From positions 449,145 to 513,144 of the forward strand of contig NZ_FOWQ01000002.1 in assembly GCF_900115505.1 (NCBI RefSeq): a stretch of DNA of 64,000 bases. The letters are read 5' to 3'. How positions within the stretch are numbered: the stretch's first letter is position 1; every line of letters starts with the position of its first letter. Below are positions 1 to 7,528 of the stretch, one piece after another. The notes under the pieces are model-generated. The model was not told the origin of the DNA. It saw only the letters and a list, made by a program, of their open reading frames with translations, and did not search any database. This DNA comes from Geodermatophilus dictyosporus. Lineage in GTDB: Bacteria; Actinomycetota; Actinomycetes; Mycobacteriales; Geodermatophilaceae. The translations under genes and the position numbers were made by a program.

Positions 1-1
1 C

Positions 2-361
2 GACCTGCCCGACCGCGGCTACTGGTTCCCGCCGACGGTGTTCACCGACGTCTCCCCCGCCCACCGGATCGCCCGCGACGAGGTGTTCGGCCCGGTGCTG
101 TCGGTGCTGACCTTCCGCACGCCCGACGAGGCGGTGGCCAAGGCCAACAACACCACCTACGGGCTGTCGGCCGGCGTCTGGACCGAGAAGGGCTCGCGGA
201 TCCTCGCCATCGCCGACCGGCTGCGCGCCGGCGTGGTGTGGGCCAACACCTTCAACCAGTTCGACCCGACGTCGCCCTTCGGCGGCTACAAGCAGTCCGG
301 CTACGGCCGGGAGGGCGGCCGGCAGGGGCTGGCCGCCTACCTCAAGGGGGCGTCCCACTGA
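2..361 (+). CDS. Aldehyde dehydrogenase, C-terminal part (runs off the left edge)
   Basis: This is the last 119 codons of an NAD(P)-dependent aldehyde dehydrogenase, which oxidises an aldehyde to its acid. The reading frame is open from base 2. The visible part holds the late catalytic-domain motifs: EVFGPVLSV, NNTTYGLSAGVWT and the C-terminal SPFGGYKQSGYGREGG typical of the ALDH superfamily. The catalytic cysteine and glutamate would lie upstream, outside the window. The stop overlaps the ATG of the next gene by one base, so the two are probably co-translated. In many actinobacteria this pair follows deoxyribose-phosphate aldolase (deoC), which would fit acetaldehyde removal during deoxynucleoside breakdown. 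The substrate cannot be read from this fragment. Confidence 0.9.
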   Translation, partial: DLPDRGYWFPPTVFTDVSPAHRIARDEVFGPVLSVLTFRTPDEAVAKANNTTYGLSAGVWTEKGSRILAIADRLRAGVVWANTFNQFDPTSPFGGYKQSGYGREGGRQGLAAYLKGASH

Positions 362-1227
362 TGACCGACCGCCTGGCCGTCCGCAAGACGTCCAAGCTCT
401 ACCTGGGCGGGGCGTTCCCGCGCTCGGAGTCCGGCCGCACCTACGCGGTCACCGACGCGCGCGGGGCGTTCCTCGCCAACGCCGCGTGGGCCTCCCGCAA
501 GGACGCCCGCGACGCCGTCGTCGCCGCCCGCGGCGCGTTCGCGAAGTGGTCGGGTGCCACCGCCTACAACCGCGGCCAGGTGCTCTACCGGGTCGCCGAG
601 GTGATGGAGGGCCGGCAGGCGCAGTTCTGCGAGGAGGTGGCCGCCGGCGAGGGGCTGTCGGCCGGCCGCGCCCGCGCCGTCGTCGACGCCGCCGTCGACC
701 GGTGGGTCTGGTACGCGGGGTGGACCGACAAGCTGGCGTCGGTGCTGGGCAGCGCCAACCCGGTCGCCGGGCCGTTCTTCGACTTCTCCACGCCCGAGCC
801 GACCGGCGTGGTCGCCGTCCTGGCGCCGCAGCGCTCGTCGCTGCTCGGCCTGGTCAGCGTGCTCGCCCCGGTGCTGGCCGGCGGCAACACCGCCGTCGTC
901 GTCACGTCGCGGGACCGGCCGCTGCCGGCGGTGACGCTGGGCGAGGTGCTGGCCACCAGCGACGTCCCCGGCGGGGTGGTCAACCTGCTCACCGGTGACG
1001 CCGGCGAGATCGGCCCGTGGCTGGCCGAGCACGACGACGTCGACGCGATCGACCTCACCGGCGCCCCGCCGGCGCAGGCGATGGAGCTCGAGCGGCTGGC
1101 CGCCGGGAGCATCAAGCGGGTGCTGCGCCCGCCGGCGGAGGAGCCGGACTGGAGCGCCGACCCGGGCCTGTCCCGCATGACCCCGTTCCTGGAGACCAAG
1201 ACGGTCTGGCACCCGATCGGGCTCTGA
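361..1227 (+). CDS. Half-length aldehyde dehydrogenase-like protein
   Basis: This 288-residue protein has the N-terminal NAD-binding half of the ALDH fold (YLGGAFPRSESGR, AYNRGQVLYRVAEVMEG, EPTGVVAVLAP, GNTAVVV) and then ends. The region that should carry the ELGGK glutamate and the GQxCC cysteine is absent, so classical catalysis is not expected. I recall the short form with the tail FLETKTVWHP as a conserved partner of a full ALDH in other actinobacteria. That would make it a family feature and not a fresh truncation; I could not check this here. The ATG is fixed by the one-base overlap with the preceding stop. A structural or regulatory partner role for the upstream enzyme is an inference. 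Confidence 0.85.
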   Translation: MTDRLAVRKTSKLYLGGAFPRSESGRTYAVTDARGAFLANAAWASRKDARDAVVAARGAFAKWSGATAYNRGQVLYRVAEVMEGRQAQFCEEVAAGEGLSAGRARAVVDAAVDRWVWYAGWTDKLASVLGSANPVAGPFFDFSTPEPTGVVAVLAPQRSSLLGLVSVLAPVLAGGNTAVVVTSRDRPLPAVTLGEVLATSDVPGGVVNLLTGDAGEIGPWLAEHDDVDAIDLTGAPPAQAMELERLAAGSIKRVLRPPAEEPDWSADPGLSRMTPFLETKTVWHPIGL

Positions 1228-1260
1228 CCCCGGCGTGCGCTCCCGGCCGGACCCGGCAGG

Positions 1261-2841
1261 ATGGGCTCCGTGGCCAGGCCCAGCATCGTCCCCATCGCCC
1301 TCACCCTCGACGACCGCACCGGCTACACCCTGTGGGCGCCGCCGTGGGAGGAGGACGGCGAGGAGTGGCAGGCCTTCCTCGGCACCTCCGAGACCGACAC
1401 CGCCACCGTCCACCTGTTCCCCACCCCGGCAGCGCTGGCCGCGTTCTGCCGCACCAGCACCGACCACGACCTCGCCGACCACCCGGTCTGGCCGGTGGTC
1501 ACCGGCCTGGGCGCGGAGGACCTGACCCCCGACGACGACCACCGCTACGACCTCGACGGTGTCTACGACATCGCCGCGGAGAACCCCGACCGGTGGGCCG
1601 TCGAGGAGCTCTCGGCGACCATCGACATCGTCAGCCGGCTGGCCGAGTGCCTGGACACCGCCGGCGACGACGCGGACGACGAGCCGGTGACCCGCCGGCG
1701 CGCCGCCTCCGCGTCCTCCGACGACACCGAGGACGACACCGAGGACGACACCGAGGACGACACCGAGGACGACGACGCCACCGCGGACGACGAGGACGAG
1801 ACCGAGTTCCCGGCGCTGGCCGAGCTGGTCGCCCGCCCGGAGATCGGCTCGCTCGGCCTGGGCGTGGAGGCCTTCGTCGGCCGCTCCGGTGAGGACGCCT
1901 GGGTCGGCGTCGGCGGGGCCCTCGACGAGCTGTGGGAGGACGTCGTCGAGGAGCTGTCGGCCCACCTCGACTGGACCGGCGCCGGCACCACGACCCTGGA
2001 CGCCTACCCGTCGGCCGCCGAGGACGAGGACGACCTCGACGACACCGAGGACGCCGACGACACCGACACCGACACCGACACCGGGGCCGCGGTCGGCGTG
2101 ACGCCGGGGCGCCCGGCCGGTGGCGGCGGGCGCGGCCCGGAGCGGACGGTGGCCCGGGGCTCGGACGGCTCGGGCGACCGGCCCGCCGCGGGCTCGACGG
2201 CCGCCGCGCCGGCCGAGGCCGCCACCGCCGGCACGAGCACCATCCGCGGCGGCGGCCGGGTCAGCGCCACCCCGGCCGCGGTCGCGGCGGCGGCCGAGTT
2301 CTGGGAGGCCGTGGGCATCCTGCCGGTGGAACTGGTCGTCCCCGAGGGCGCCGGGGTGACGCTGCGCTGCTACGTCGAGGACGTCGCCCGCTTCCTCGGC
2401 CGCGACGGCGAGGTGTACCTCTTCGACACCCCCGCCGACCTCGCCCGCTTCTGCGCCCGCGGCGAGGAGCACGACCTCACCGAGATCGCGTCGTGGCCGG
2501 AGGTCGCCGACACCGACACCCTCCCGCTGCCGGCCGAGCAGGACCGCTACGACCTCACCGAGCTGTCCGAGGTGCTCGGCGAGGTGGCCGGCGGCGCGGC
2601 CGGGCTGGTCGACCACACGGTGTTCGCCCAGCCGGTCGAGGGCGTCCGCGACGTCGCCGAGTACGCCCGGCTGACCCGCGTCGACGAGCTGCTGGCGCCC
2701 GGCGCACCGCTCGGCCGGGCGGTCGCCCGCGCGGAGCGGGAGCCGGCGGCACCACTGCCCGCCGAGGACGCGGCGGCCCTGCGGACGGCGTGGGACGAGG
2801 TCGTCACCCAGGTCAGCGGGGCGCTGGTCTTCCGGCACTGA
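1261..2841 (+). CDS. Acidic protein of unknown function with two homologous halves
   Basis: I do not recognise a functional family. The 526-residue protein has no signal peptide or membrane segment. It contains an internal duplication: residues about 50-100 (VHLFPTPAALAAFC, then a DHDLADHP-type stretch and W) match residues about 386-435 (VYLFDTPADLARFC, then EHDLTEIASW), each followed by a RYDL motif. The halves are joined by a low-complexity linker: four DDTE repeats near residues 154-169, an acidic DT-repeat near 270, then an Ala/Gly/Thr-rich stretch. A similar gene, sometimes labelled primosomal protein, sits beside DEAD-box helicases in related actinobacteria, but I see no primosome motif. 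It converges on the helicase gene. The ATG at 1261 is the first good start after the ALDH stop. Confidence 0.75.
   Translation: MGSVARPSIVPIALTLDDRTGYTLWAPPWEEDGEEWQAFLGTSETDTATVHLFPTPAALAAFCRTSTDHDLADHPVWPVVTGLGAEDLTPDDDHRYDLDGVYDIAAENPDRWAVEELSATIDIVSRLAECLDTAGDDADDEPVTRRRAASASSDDTEDDTEDDTEDDTEDDDATADDEDETEFPALAELVARPEIGSLGLGVEAFVGRSGEDAWVGVGGALDELWEDVVEELSAHLDWTGAGTTTLDAYPSAAEDEDDLDDTEDADDTDTDTDTGAAVGVTPGRPAGGGGRGPERTVARGSDGSGDRPAAGSTAAAPAEAATAGTSTIRGGGRVSATPAAVAAAAEFWEAVGILPVELVVPEGAGVTLRCYVEDVARFLGRDGEVYLFDTPADLARFCARGEEHDLTEIASWPEVADTDTLPLPAEQDRYDLTELSEVLGEVAGGAAGLVDHTVFAQPVEGVRDVAEYARLTRVDELLAPGAPLGRAVARAEREPAAPLPAEDAAALRTAWDEVVTQVSGALVFRH
1720..1767 (+). repeat. In-frame 12-bp tandem repeat, four copies
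   Basis: The unit gacgacaccgag is repeated four times without change and encodes DDTE. A second short array of gacacc units (Asp-Thr) lies at about 2068-2085 in the same gene. Both units are multiples of three, so changes in copy number would keep the frame. Confidence 0.9.
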
Positions 2842-2856
2842 GGGGTCCCCGCCGCT

Positions 2857-2894
2857 CGTCGTGCTCTGATCCGCACTGCGGTCAGAGCACGACG
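2857..2894. terminator. Hairpin between convergent genes, first of two
   Basis: A perfect 13-bp inverted repeat (arms 2857-2869 and 2882-2894) encloses a further 5-bp stem. It lies 15 bases after the stop at 2841. There is no T-tract, as is usual in very GC-rich actinobacteria. It probably ends transcription of the acidic-protein gene. Confidence 0.7.
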
Positions 2895-2910
2895 TCGCTC
2901 CGGACAGCAC

Positions 2911-2946
2911 AGCGGCCGGCCCCGGGAGATCCCGGGACCGGCCGCT
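2911..2946. terminator. Hairpin between convergent genes, second of two
   Basis: A 17-bp inverted repeat (arms 2911-2927 and 2930-2946, one mismatch) ends 13 bases short of the helicase stop codon at 2960. It probably terminates the minus-strand helicase transcript. Confidence 0.65.
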
Positions 2947-2959
2947 GGAGGGTCCTGCG

Positions 2960-4435
2960 CTAGTCGCGCGCGGGCGCCGGACGGTCGGGGCGTCCGCCAC
3001 GCTCGCCCGGGCCGCGGAACCGGTCGCGGTCCCCGTACGGGCGCCGCGGCCGGTCGCCGTCACGCCGCGACCGCTCACCGTCGGGCGAGCGGCGGGGCCG
3101 CTCCCCGTCGCGGCGGGGACGCCGGCCGGCGGGGCCGCCGTGCGGACGGCGCGACTCTCGGGCCGGACGCTCGACCGGCTCCACCGGCACGCCGCTGGCC
3201 ACCAGCTCGGCGATCGGGGCGTCGCCGGGGCGGACGCGGCTGACCTGCGGGTCGACCTTGGCCTGGCGGAACCGGCGCTTGGCCTGGCCGACCTGGTCCG
3301 GCAGCAGGAGGGAGACGACCACACCCGCGGCACCGGCGCGGGCGGTGCGCCCGGAGCGGTGCAGGTAGGTCTTGTGGTCGGCCGGCGGGTCGTAGTGCAG
3401 GACCAGCGAGACGTCGTCGACGTGGATGCCGCGGGCGGCGACGTCGGTGGCCACCAGCACCGGGCTGCGGGCGTCCGTGAACGCCTCCAGCGCCCGGCGG
3501 CGCGCCGACTGGGGCAGGCCGCCGTGGATGGCCTCGGCCTTGATGCCGACCGCCTGCAGGTTCTCCGTCAGCCGGTCGACGCCGAGCTGAGTGCGCGCGA
3601 AGACGATGGTCCGGCCCGGTCGGGCGGCCAGCTCCTGCGTCAGCGGCACCTTGTCGCGGAAGGCGACGCTGTAGGCCAGGTGCTCCGCGGGCGGGGCGTC
3701 GTCACCGGCCCGCCTGACCTCGTGCCGCGCCGGGTCCGTGAGGTAGCGGCGGACCAGGGTGTCGACCTCGCCGTCCAGCGTGGCCGAGAACAGCAGCCGC
3801 TGGGCGTCGGGGCGGGTCTGGTCGAGCAGCTCCTGCACGACCGGCAGGAAGCCGAGGTCGGACATGAAGTCGGCCTCGTCGACGACGCTGACCTCGACCT
3901 CGGCGAGGGTGGCCTCGCCCTGGCTGATCAGGTCCTGCAGCCGGCCGGGGGTGGCGACGACGACGTCGACGCCGCGGCGCAGCTGGGTGATCTGGCGGTG
4001 CATCGGGGCACCGCCGTAGACGGTGGCGAACTGCACGCCGGTGGCCTGGCCCAGCGGCGCCAGGTTGTCGCTGACCTGCTGGGCGAGCTCGCGGGTCGGC
4101 ACGAGCACCAGGGCGCGCGGGGCGCGCGGCCCGCGGCGCGCGGTGAGGCCCAGGCGGGCCAGCATCGGCAGGCCGAAGGCCAGCGTCTTGCCCGACCCCG
4201 TCGCGGCCTTGCCCAGCACGTCGCGCCCGGCGAGGGCGTCGGGCAGGACGGTGGCCTGGATGGCGAACGGCGAGTGGATGCCGCGCCGCTCCAGCGCGGT
4301 CACCAGCGGCTGGGGCAGCCCCAGCCGGGCGAAGGAGGGACCGGCCGGCCCGGCGGCCGGCTCGGTGGCGTTCTCGAGGTCGTTCTGGGGGTCGATCCGG
4401 GTGTCGACGGCGTCGACGGGGTCGAACGAGGACAT
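2960..4435 (-). CDS. DEAD-box ATP-dependent RNA helicase (RhlE/CsdA type)
   Basis: This 491-residue ATP-dependent RNA helicase is expected to remodel RNA and ribosomal particles. Motifs appear in order: a Q motif around PFAIQ (residue about 56), Walker A AATGSGKT (about 77), PTRELAQQ, DEAD (about 184), SAT in LLFSATLDG, then the second RecA domain ending in HRSGRTARAG (about 355). From about residue 420 the tail is rich in Arg, Gly and Asp (repeated RRDGERPRR-like units), typical of an RNA-binding extension. I chose the ATG giving MSSFDP because the protein starts there in the usual family manner. An in-frame start at 4615 would add 60 arginine-rich residues of poor quality. No clear Shine-Dalgarno sequence is visible before the chosen ATG. 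Confidence 0.93.
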   Translation of the reverse strand: MSSFDPVDAVDTRIDPQNDLENATEPAAGPAGPSFARLGLPQPLVTALERRGIHSPFAIQATVLPDALAGRDVLGKAATGSGKTLAFGLPMLARLGLTARRGPRAPRALVLVPTRELAQQVSDNLAPLGQATGVQFATVYGGAPMHRQITQLRRGVDVVVATPGRLQDLISQGEATLAEVEVSVVDEADFMSDLGFLPVVQELLDQTRPDAQRLLFSATLDGEVDTLVRRYLTDPARHEVRRAGDDAPPAEHLAYSVAFRDKVPLTQELAARPGRTIVFARTQLGVDRLTENLQAVGIKAEAIHGGLPQSARRRALEAFTDARSPVLVATDVAARGIHVDDVSLVLHYDPPADHKTYLHRSGRTARAGAAGVVVSLLLPDQVGQAKRRFRQAKVDPQVSRVRPGDAPIAELVASGVPVEPVERPARESRRPHGGPAGRRPRRDGERPRRSPDGERSRRDGDRPRRPYGDRDRFRGPGERGGRPDRPAPARD

Positions 4436-4570
4436 GCGGGTGTGGGACTCCGATACAGCTCGGGCGCGTCCCGTGGTGGTGCGCGGGCGCCACCCCGTCG
4501 AGAGGGTCGGCGTCCTCACTGGCGATCGCGGGCGTCGTGGACGCGGCGGATCTGCACGGATGCGCTCATG

Positions 4571-4589
4571 CCCGGACGGACCGTCCGGG
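4571..4589. promoter_or_regulatory. Perfect palindrome upstream of the helicase gene
   Basis: cccggacgg-a-ccgtccggg is a 9-1-9 palindrome, 136 bases before the helicase ATG and 90 bases after the adenosine deaminase stop. It could be an operator for the helicase gene or part of the terminator of the deaminase gene. The one-base centre argues slightly for a protein-binding site. Confidence 0.35.
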
Positions 4590-4678
4590 AGGATGTCCGG
4601 CGAGTGCCGGCACACCCAAGGTAGCAGCGGTGATCAGCCGGGGATTCCGGCGAGCACGGTGGCCGTCGTCACCGCAGG

Positions 4679-5755
4679 TCAGGCACGCAGCGCCGCGAAC
4701 CCCGGCCGGACGACGCCGGTGAGCAGCCGGGCCCGCTCGGCGTCGTCGGCGAAGGCCGCGGCCAGCGCCCGCTCGGTCACCGTCTGGACGTCGTCCCAGC
4801 CCCAGCCGTGCGCCGCCGCGACGTCGACGAGCTCGCTGGTGACCGAGACCCCGCTCATCAGCCGGTTGTCGGTGTTCACCGTGACCGCGAACCCGAGCCG
4901 GTGCAGGCGGCCCACGGGGTGCCGGTCGATCGAGGGGTAGGCGCCGGTCTGAACGTTCGACGACGGCGCGACCTCCAGCGGCACCTGCTCCTCGAGCACC
5001 CGCCGCGCCAGCGGCCCGAGCGGGCCCTCGCCGGGGGCCTCGTCGGCGATGCGCACGCCGTGACCGAGGCGCTCGGCGCGGGCGCCGTCCAGGGCGGCGC
5101 GGATGCTGTCGACGCCGGCCGCCTCGCCGGCGTGGATCGTGCGGTGCGCCCCGGCGCGGTCGAGCAGCGCGACGGCCTCGGGGTGCCGGTCGGGCGGGAA
5201 GCCGATCTCCGGGCCGGCCAGGTCGAAGCCGACGACGCCGGCGTCCCGGTACCGGACGACGAGGCCGGCGACCTCCTCCCACCGGTCGGCCTGCCGCATC
5301 GCGCACAGCAGGGCGCCCACGGTGATCGGGGTGCCCGCGGCCGCGGCCTCGGAGCTGCCCTGCGCGAAGCCGTCGAGGATGGCCTCCACGGCCTCCTCGA
5401 TCGGCGTGCCGCCCGCGGTCAGCAGCTCCGGGGCCATCCGGACCTCGGCGTACACGACGCCGTCGGCGGCGAGGTCCAGCGCGCACTCGCGGGCCACCCG
5501 GCGGACGGCCTCCGGGCGCTGCATGACCCCGACGGTGTGCGCGAACGTCTCCAGGTAGCGCACCAGCGACCCCGAGTCGGCGGCCCGCCGGAACCAGCGG
5601 CCCAGCCCCGCGGCGTCGCCCGGGGGCAGGTCGCGGTAGCCCGCCTCGTCGGCGAGCTCGAGCACCGTCTGAGGTCGCAGCCCGCCGTCGAGGTGGTCGT
5701 GCAGGAGGACCTTGGGGGCGCGGCGGATCGAGTCGGCGTCGAGCGGTGCGGGCAC
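4679..5755 (-). CDS. add: Adenosine deaminase
   Basis: This 358-residue enzyme converts adenosine and deoxyadenosine to inosine and deoxyinosine in purine salvage. The zinc and substrate motifs of the family are present: LLHDHLDGGLRPQT near residue 16 (HxH zinc ligands), HAGEAAG (catalytic glutamate), ERLGHGVRI, SSNVQTG, and NTDNRLMSGVSVTSE near the C-terminus. The start is a GTG at 5755. The gene belongs to the nucleoside salvage block that continues below with cytidine deaminase and thymidine phosphorylase, but an ABC exporter separates them. Length is normal for the family. Confidence 0.95.
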   Translation of the reverse strand: MPAPLDADSIRRAPKVLLHDHLDGGLRPQTVLELADEAGYRDLPPGDAAGLGRWFRRAADSGSLVRYLETFAHTVGVMQRPEAVRRVARECALDLAADGVVYAEVRMAPELLTAGGTPIEEAVEAILDGFAQGSSEAAAAGTPITVGALLCAMRQADRWEEVAGLVVRYRDAGVVGFDLAGPEIGFPPDRHPEAVALLDRAGAHRTIHAGEAAGVDSIRAALDGARAERLGHGVRIADEAPGEGPLGPLARRVLEEQVPLEVAPSSNVQTGAYPSIDRHPVGRLHRLGFAVTVNTDNRLMSGVSVTSELVDVAAAHGWGWDDVQTVTERALAAAFADDAERARLLTGVVRPGFAALRA

Positions 5756-5764
5756 CCGGAGACG

Positions 5765-6571
5765 CTATCTGGTGTCGCGGTCCTGCCAGCGGAAGGTCAG
5801 GACGCAGAGCACCAGCCCGAGGACGCACCAGGCGCCGAGCACCAGGGCCACCCGGCCGAGCTCCCACGAGCCCGCCGGCTCCTGGGCGGCGAGCGCGTCG
5901 GGCAGGAACACCGAGCGCAGCCCCTGGGCCACCCACTTCACCGGGAGGACCGCGGCGACGTCCTGCAGCCAGCCGGGCACCTGGTCGAAGGGCAGGAAGA
6001 CGCCGGAGACGAACTCCAGCACCAGCGCGATCGGGGTGACCGTGGCCGACGCCGAGCGGCCGTTGCGGCACAGCGTCGAGACGGCGATCCCCAGCAGCGT
6101 GCACGCCGCGGCGCCGAGCACCGACACCCAGGCGAAGGTCAGCCAGTCGGCGCCGGAGGGCAGGTCGATGCCGTACACGAGCACGCCGACGCCGAGCAGC
6201 AGCGCGATCGTGGCCACCGCCACGGCGAGCACCTGCACGACCTTGCCGGCGAAGTAGGCGCTGGCCGGCATCGGCGTCCCGGCGAGACTCTTGAGCGTGC
6301 CGTCGGAGCGCTCCCCGGCGATGTGGATCGCCAGGTTCTGCAGGCTGGCACCCACGATGCCCGCGGTGATCACCCCGGCCATGAAGTACTGCGGGAAGTC
6401 GACGCCGGCGCCGAGGTCGTAGTCGAGCACGGCGCCCAGCGCGAGCAGCAGGATCACCGGGAAGGCGAGGGTGAACACCACCGACTCGCGCTGCCGGAAG
6501 AACTCCTTGAGCTCGACCCGCGCGCGGGTGCCGTAGACGCGCGCCAGCGAGGGCAGGGCGGGGGCGGTCAC
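5765..6571 (-). CDS. ABC-2 type exporter, membrane subunit
   Basis: This 268-residue integral membrane protein has about six hydrophobic segments. It begins with a short basic N-terminus followed by VELKEFFRQRESVVFTLAFP, typical of ABC-2 permeases of the DrrB/NodJ kind. The central LAGTPMPASAYFAGK and the late FLPFDQVPGWLQ stretch also fit ABC-2 permeases. The GTG start overlaps the stop of the ATPase gene by four bases, so the two subunits are translationally coupled and form one exporter. The cargo is unknown; related pairs export drugs, lipids or polysaccharides. The position next to nucleoside genes does not by itself indicate a nucleoside cargo. Confidence 0.9.
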   Translation of the reverse strand: MTAPALPSLARVYGTRARVELKEFFRQRESVVFTLAFPVILLLALGAVLDYDLGAGVDFPQYFMAGVITAGIVGASLQNLAIHIAGERSDGTLKSLAGTPMPASAYFAGKVVQVLAVAVATIALLLGVGVLVYGIDLPSGADWLTFAWVSVLGAAACTLLGIAVSTLCRNGRSASATVTPIALVLEFVSGVFLPFDQVPGWLQDVAAVLPVKWVAQGLRSVFLPDALAAQEPAGSWELGRVALVLGAWCVLGLVLCVLTFRWQDRDTR

Positions 6572-7476
6572 TCGCCGGACCCCCCGATCATCTTCAGGTA
6601 GACGTCCTCGAGCGTGGGCCGGCCGACGGTCAGGTCGGGCACCTCGCCGGGGAAGCGGGCGGCCAGGTCGCGGACGAACGCGGTCGGGGTCGCGGTCTCG
6701 GCGGTCCGCCGGACGCCGTCCTCGGTCCAGCCGACCACGGCCGGCGCCGAGCCGCGCCCGCCCAGCGCGGTGGGGACGGCGACCTCGGCCAGCCGCCCGC
6801 GGGCGATGACGCCGACCCGGTCGGCGAGCGTCTCGGCCTCGTCGAGGTAGTGCGTGGTGAGCAGCATCGTCGTCCCCAGGTCGCGCAGGGAGCGGATGAG
6901 GGACCAGAACTGCCGCCGTGCCTCGGGGTCGAAGCCGGTGGTCGGCTCGTCGAGGAACAGCAGCCGCGGCCGGCCGACGATACCCAGCGCGACGTCGAGG
7001 CGGCGGCGCTGGCCGCCCGACAGCGTGCGCCCGCGGGCACCGGCCTTCTCGGTGAGGCCCACCAGCTCGAGCACCTCGCCGGGGTCGCGCGGGTCGCCGT
7101 AGCAGGCGGCCCGGGCCTCGAGCAGCTCGCGCACCGACAGCTGGCTGTCCCCGGCGCCGGACTGCAGCACGATGCCGAGCTCGGCCTTCCACCGGCGCCC
7201 GCCCCGGGCCGGGTCGACCCCGAGCACCCGCACCTCGCCGCCGTCGCGCCGGCGGTGGCCCTCCAGCACCTCGACGGTCGTGGTCTTGCCGGCACCGTTG
7301 GGCCCGAGCAGGGCGAAGATCTCGCCACGGCGGATGTCGAGGTCCAGCCCGTCGACGGCGGCGCGGTCGCCGTAGCGCTTGACCAGGCCGCGGACGGAGA
7401 TCGCGGCGTCCGGGTCGAGCGGGTCGCCGGGCCGCGGCCGGCTGTCACCCACCACGGACGCGGACGTACTGGTCAC
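6568..7476 (-). CDS. ABC exporter, ATP-binding subunit (DrrA-like)
   Basis: This 302-residue ABC ATPase powers the ABC-2 permease encoded just downstream. It shows Walker A GPNGAGKTT (about residue 58), a Q-loop in LGIVLQSG, the signature LSGGQRRR, Walker B LLFLDEPTTG and an H-loop TTHY. After the ATPase domain there is an extra domain of about 80 residues, as in DrrA-type drug exporters. The GTG at 7476 was chosen because it gives a normal N-terminus; the longer open frame to 7779 lies opposite the thymidine phosphorylase gene. Substrate unknown. Confidence 0.92.
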   Translation of the reverse strand: MTSTSASVVGDSRPRPGDPLDPDAAISVRGLVKRYGDRAAVDGLDLDIRRGEIFALLGPNGAGKTTTVEVLEGHRRRDGGEVRVLGVDPARGGRRWKAELGIVLQSGAGDSQLSVRELLEARAACYGDPRDPGEVLELVGLTEKAGARGRTLSGGQRRRLDVALGIVGRPRLLFLDEPTTGFDPEARRQFWSLIRSLRDLGTTMLLTTHYLDEAETLADRVGVIARGRLAEVAVPTALGGRGSAPAVVGWTEDGVRRTAETATPTAFVRDLAARFPGEVPDLTVGRPTLEDVYLKMIGGSGE

Positions 7477-7528
7477 GAGGGAACAGTGTCCCCTCCGGAC
7501 CCGGCACCGCGCCGACCGCCCCCCGGGG

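Noticed and set aside
337-3333. Very long open frames on the minus strand opposite real genes, for example 998 codons here and several over 500 codons elsewhere
   Set aside because: They are Arg/Gly/Pro-rich shadows caused by high GC at third positions; they show no family motifs and cross recognised genes.
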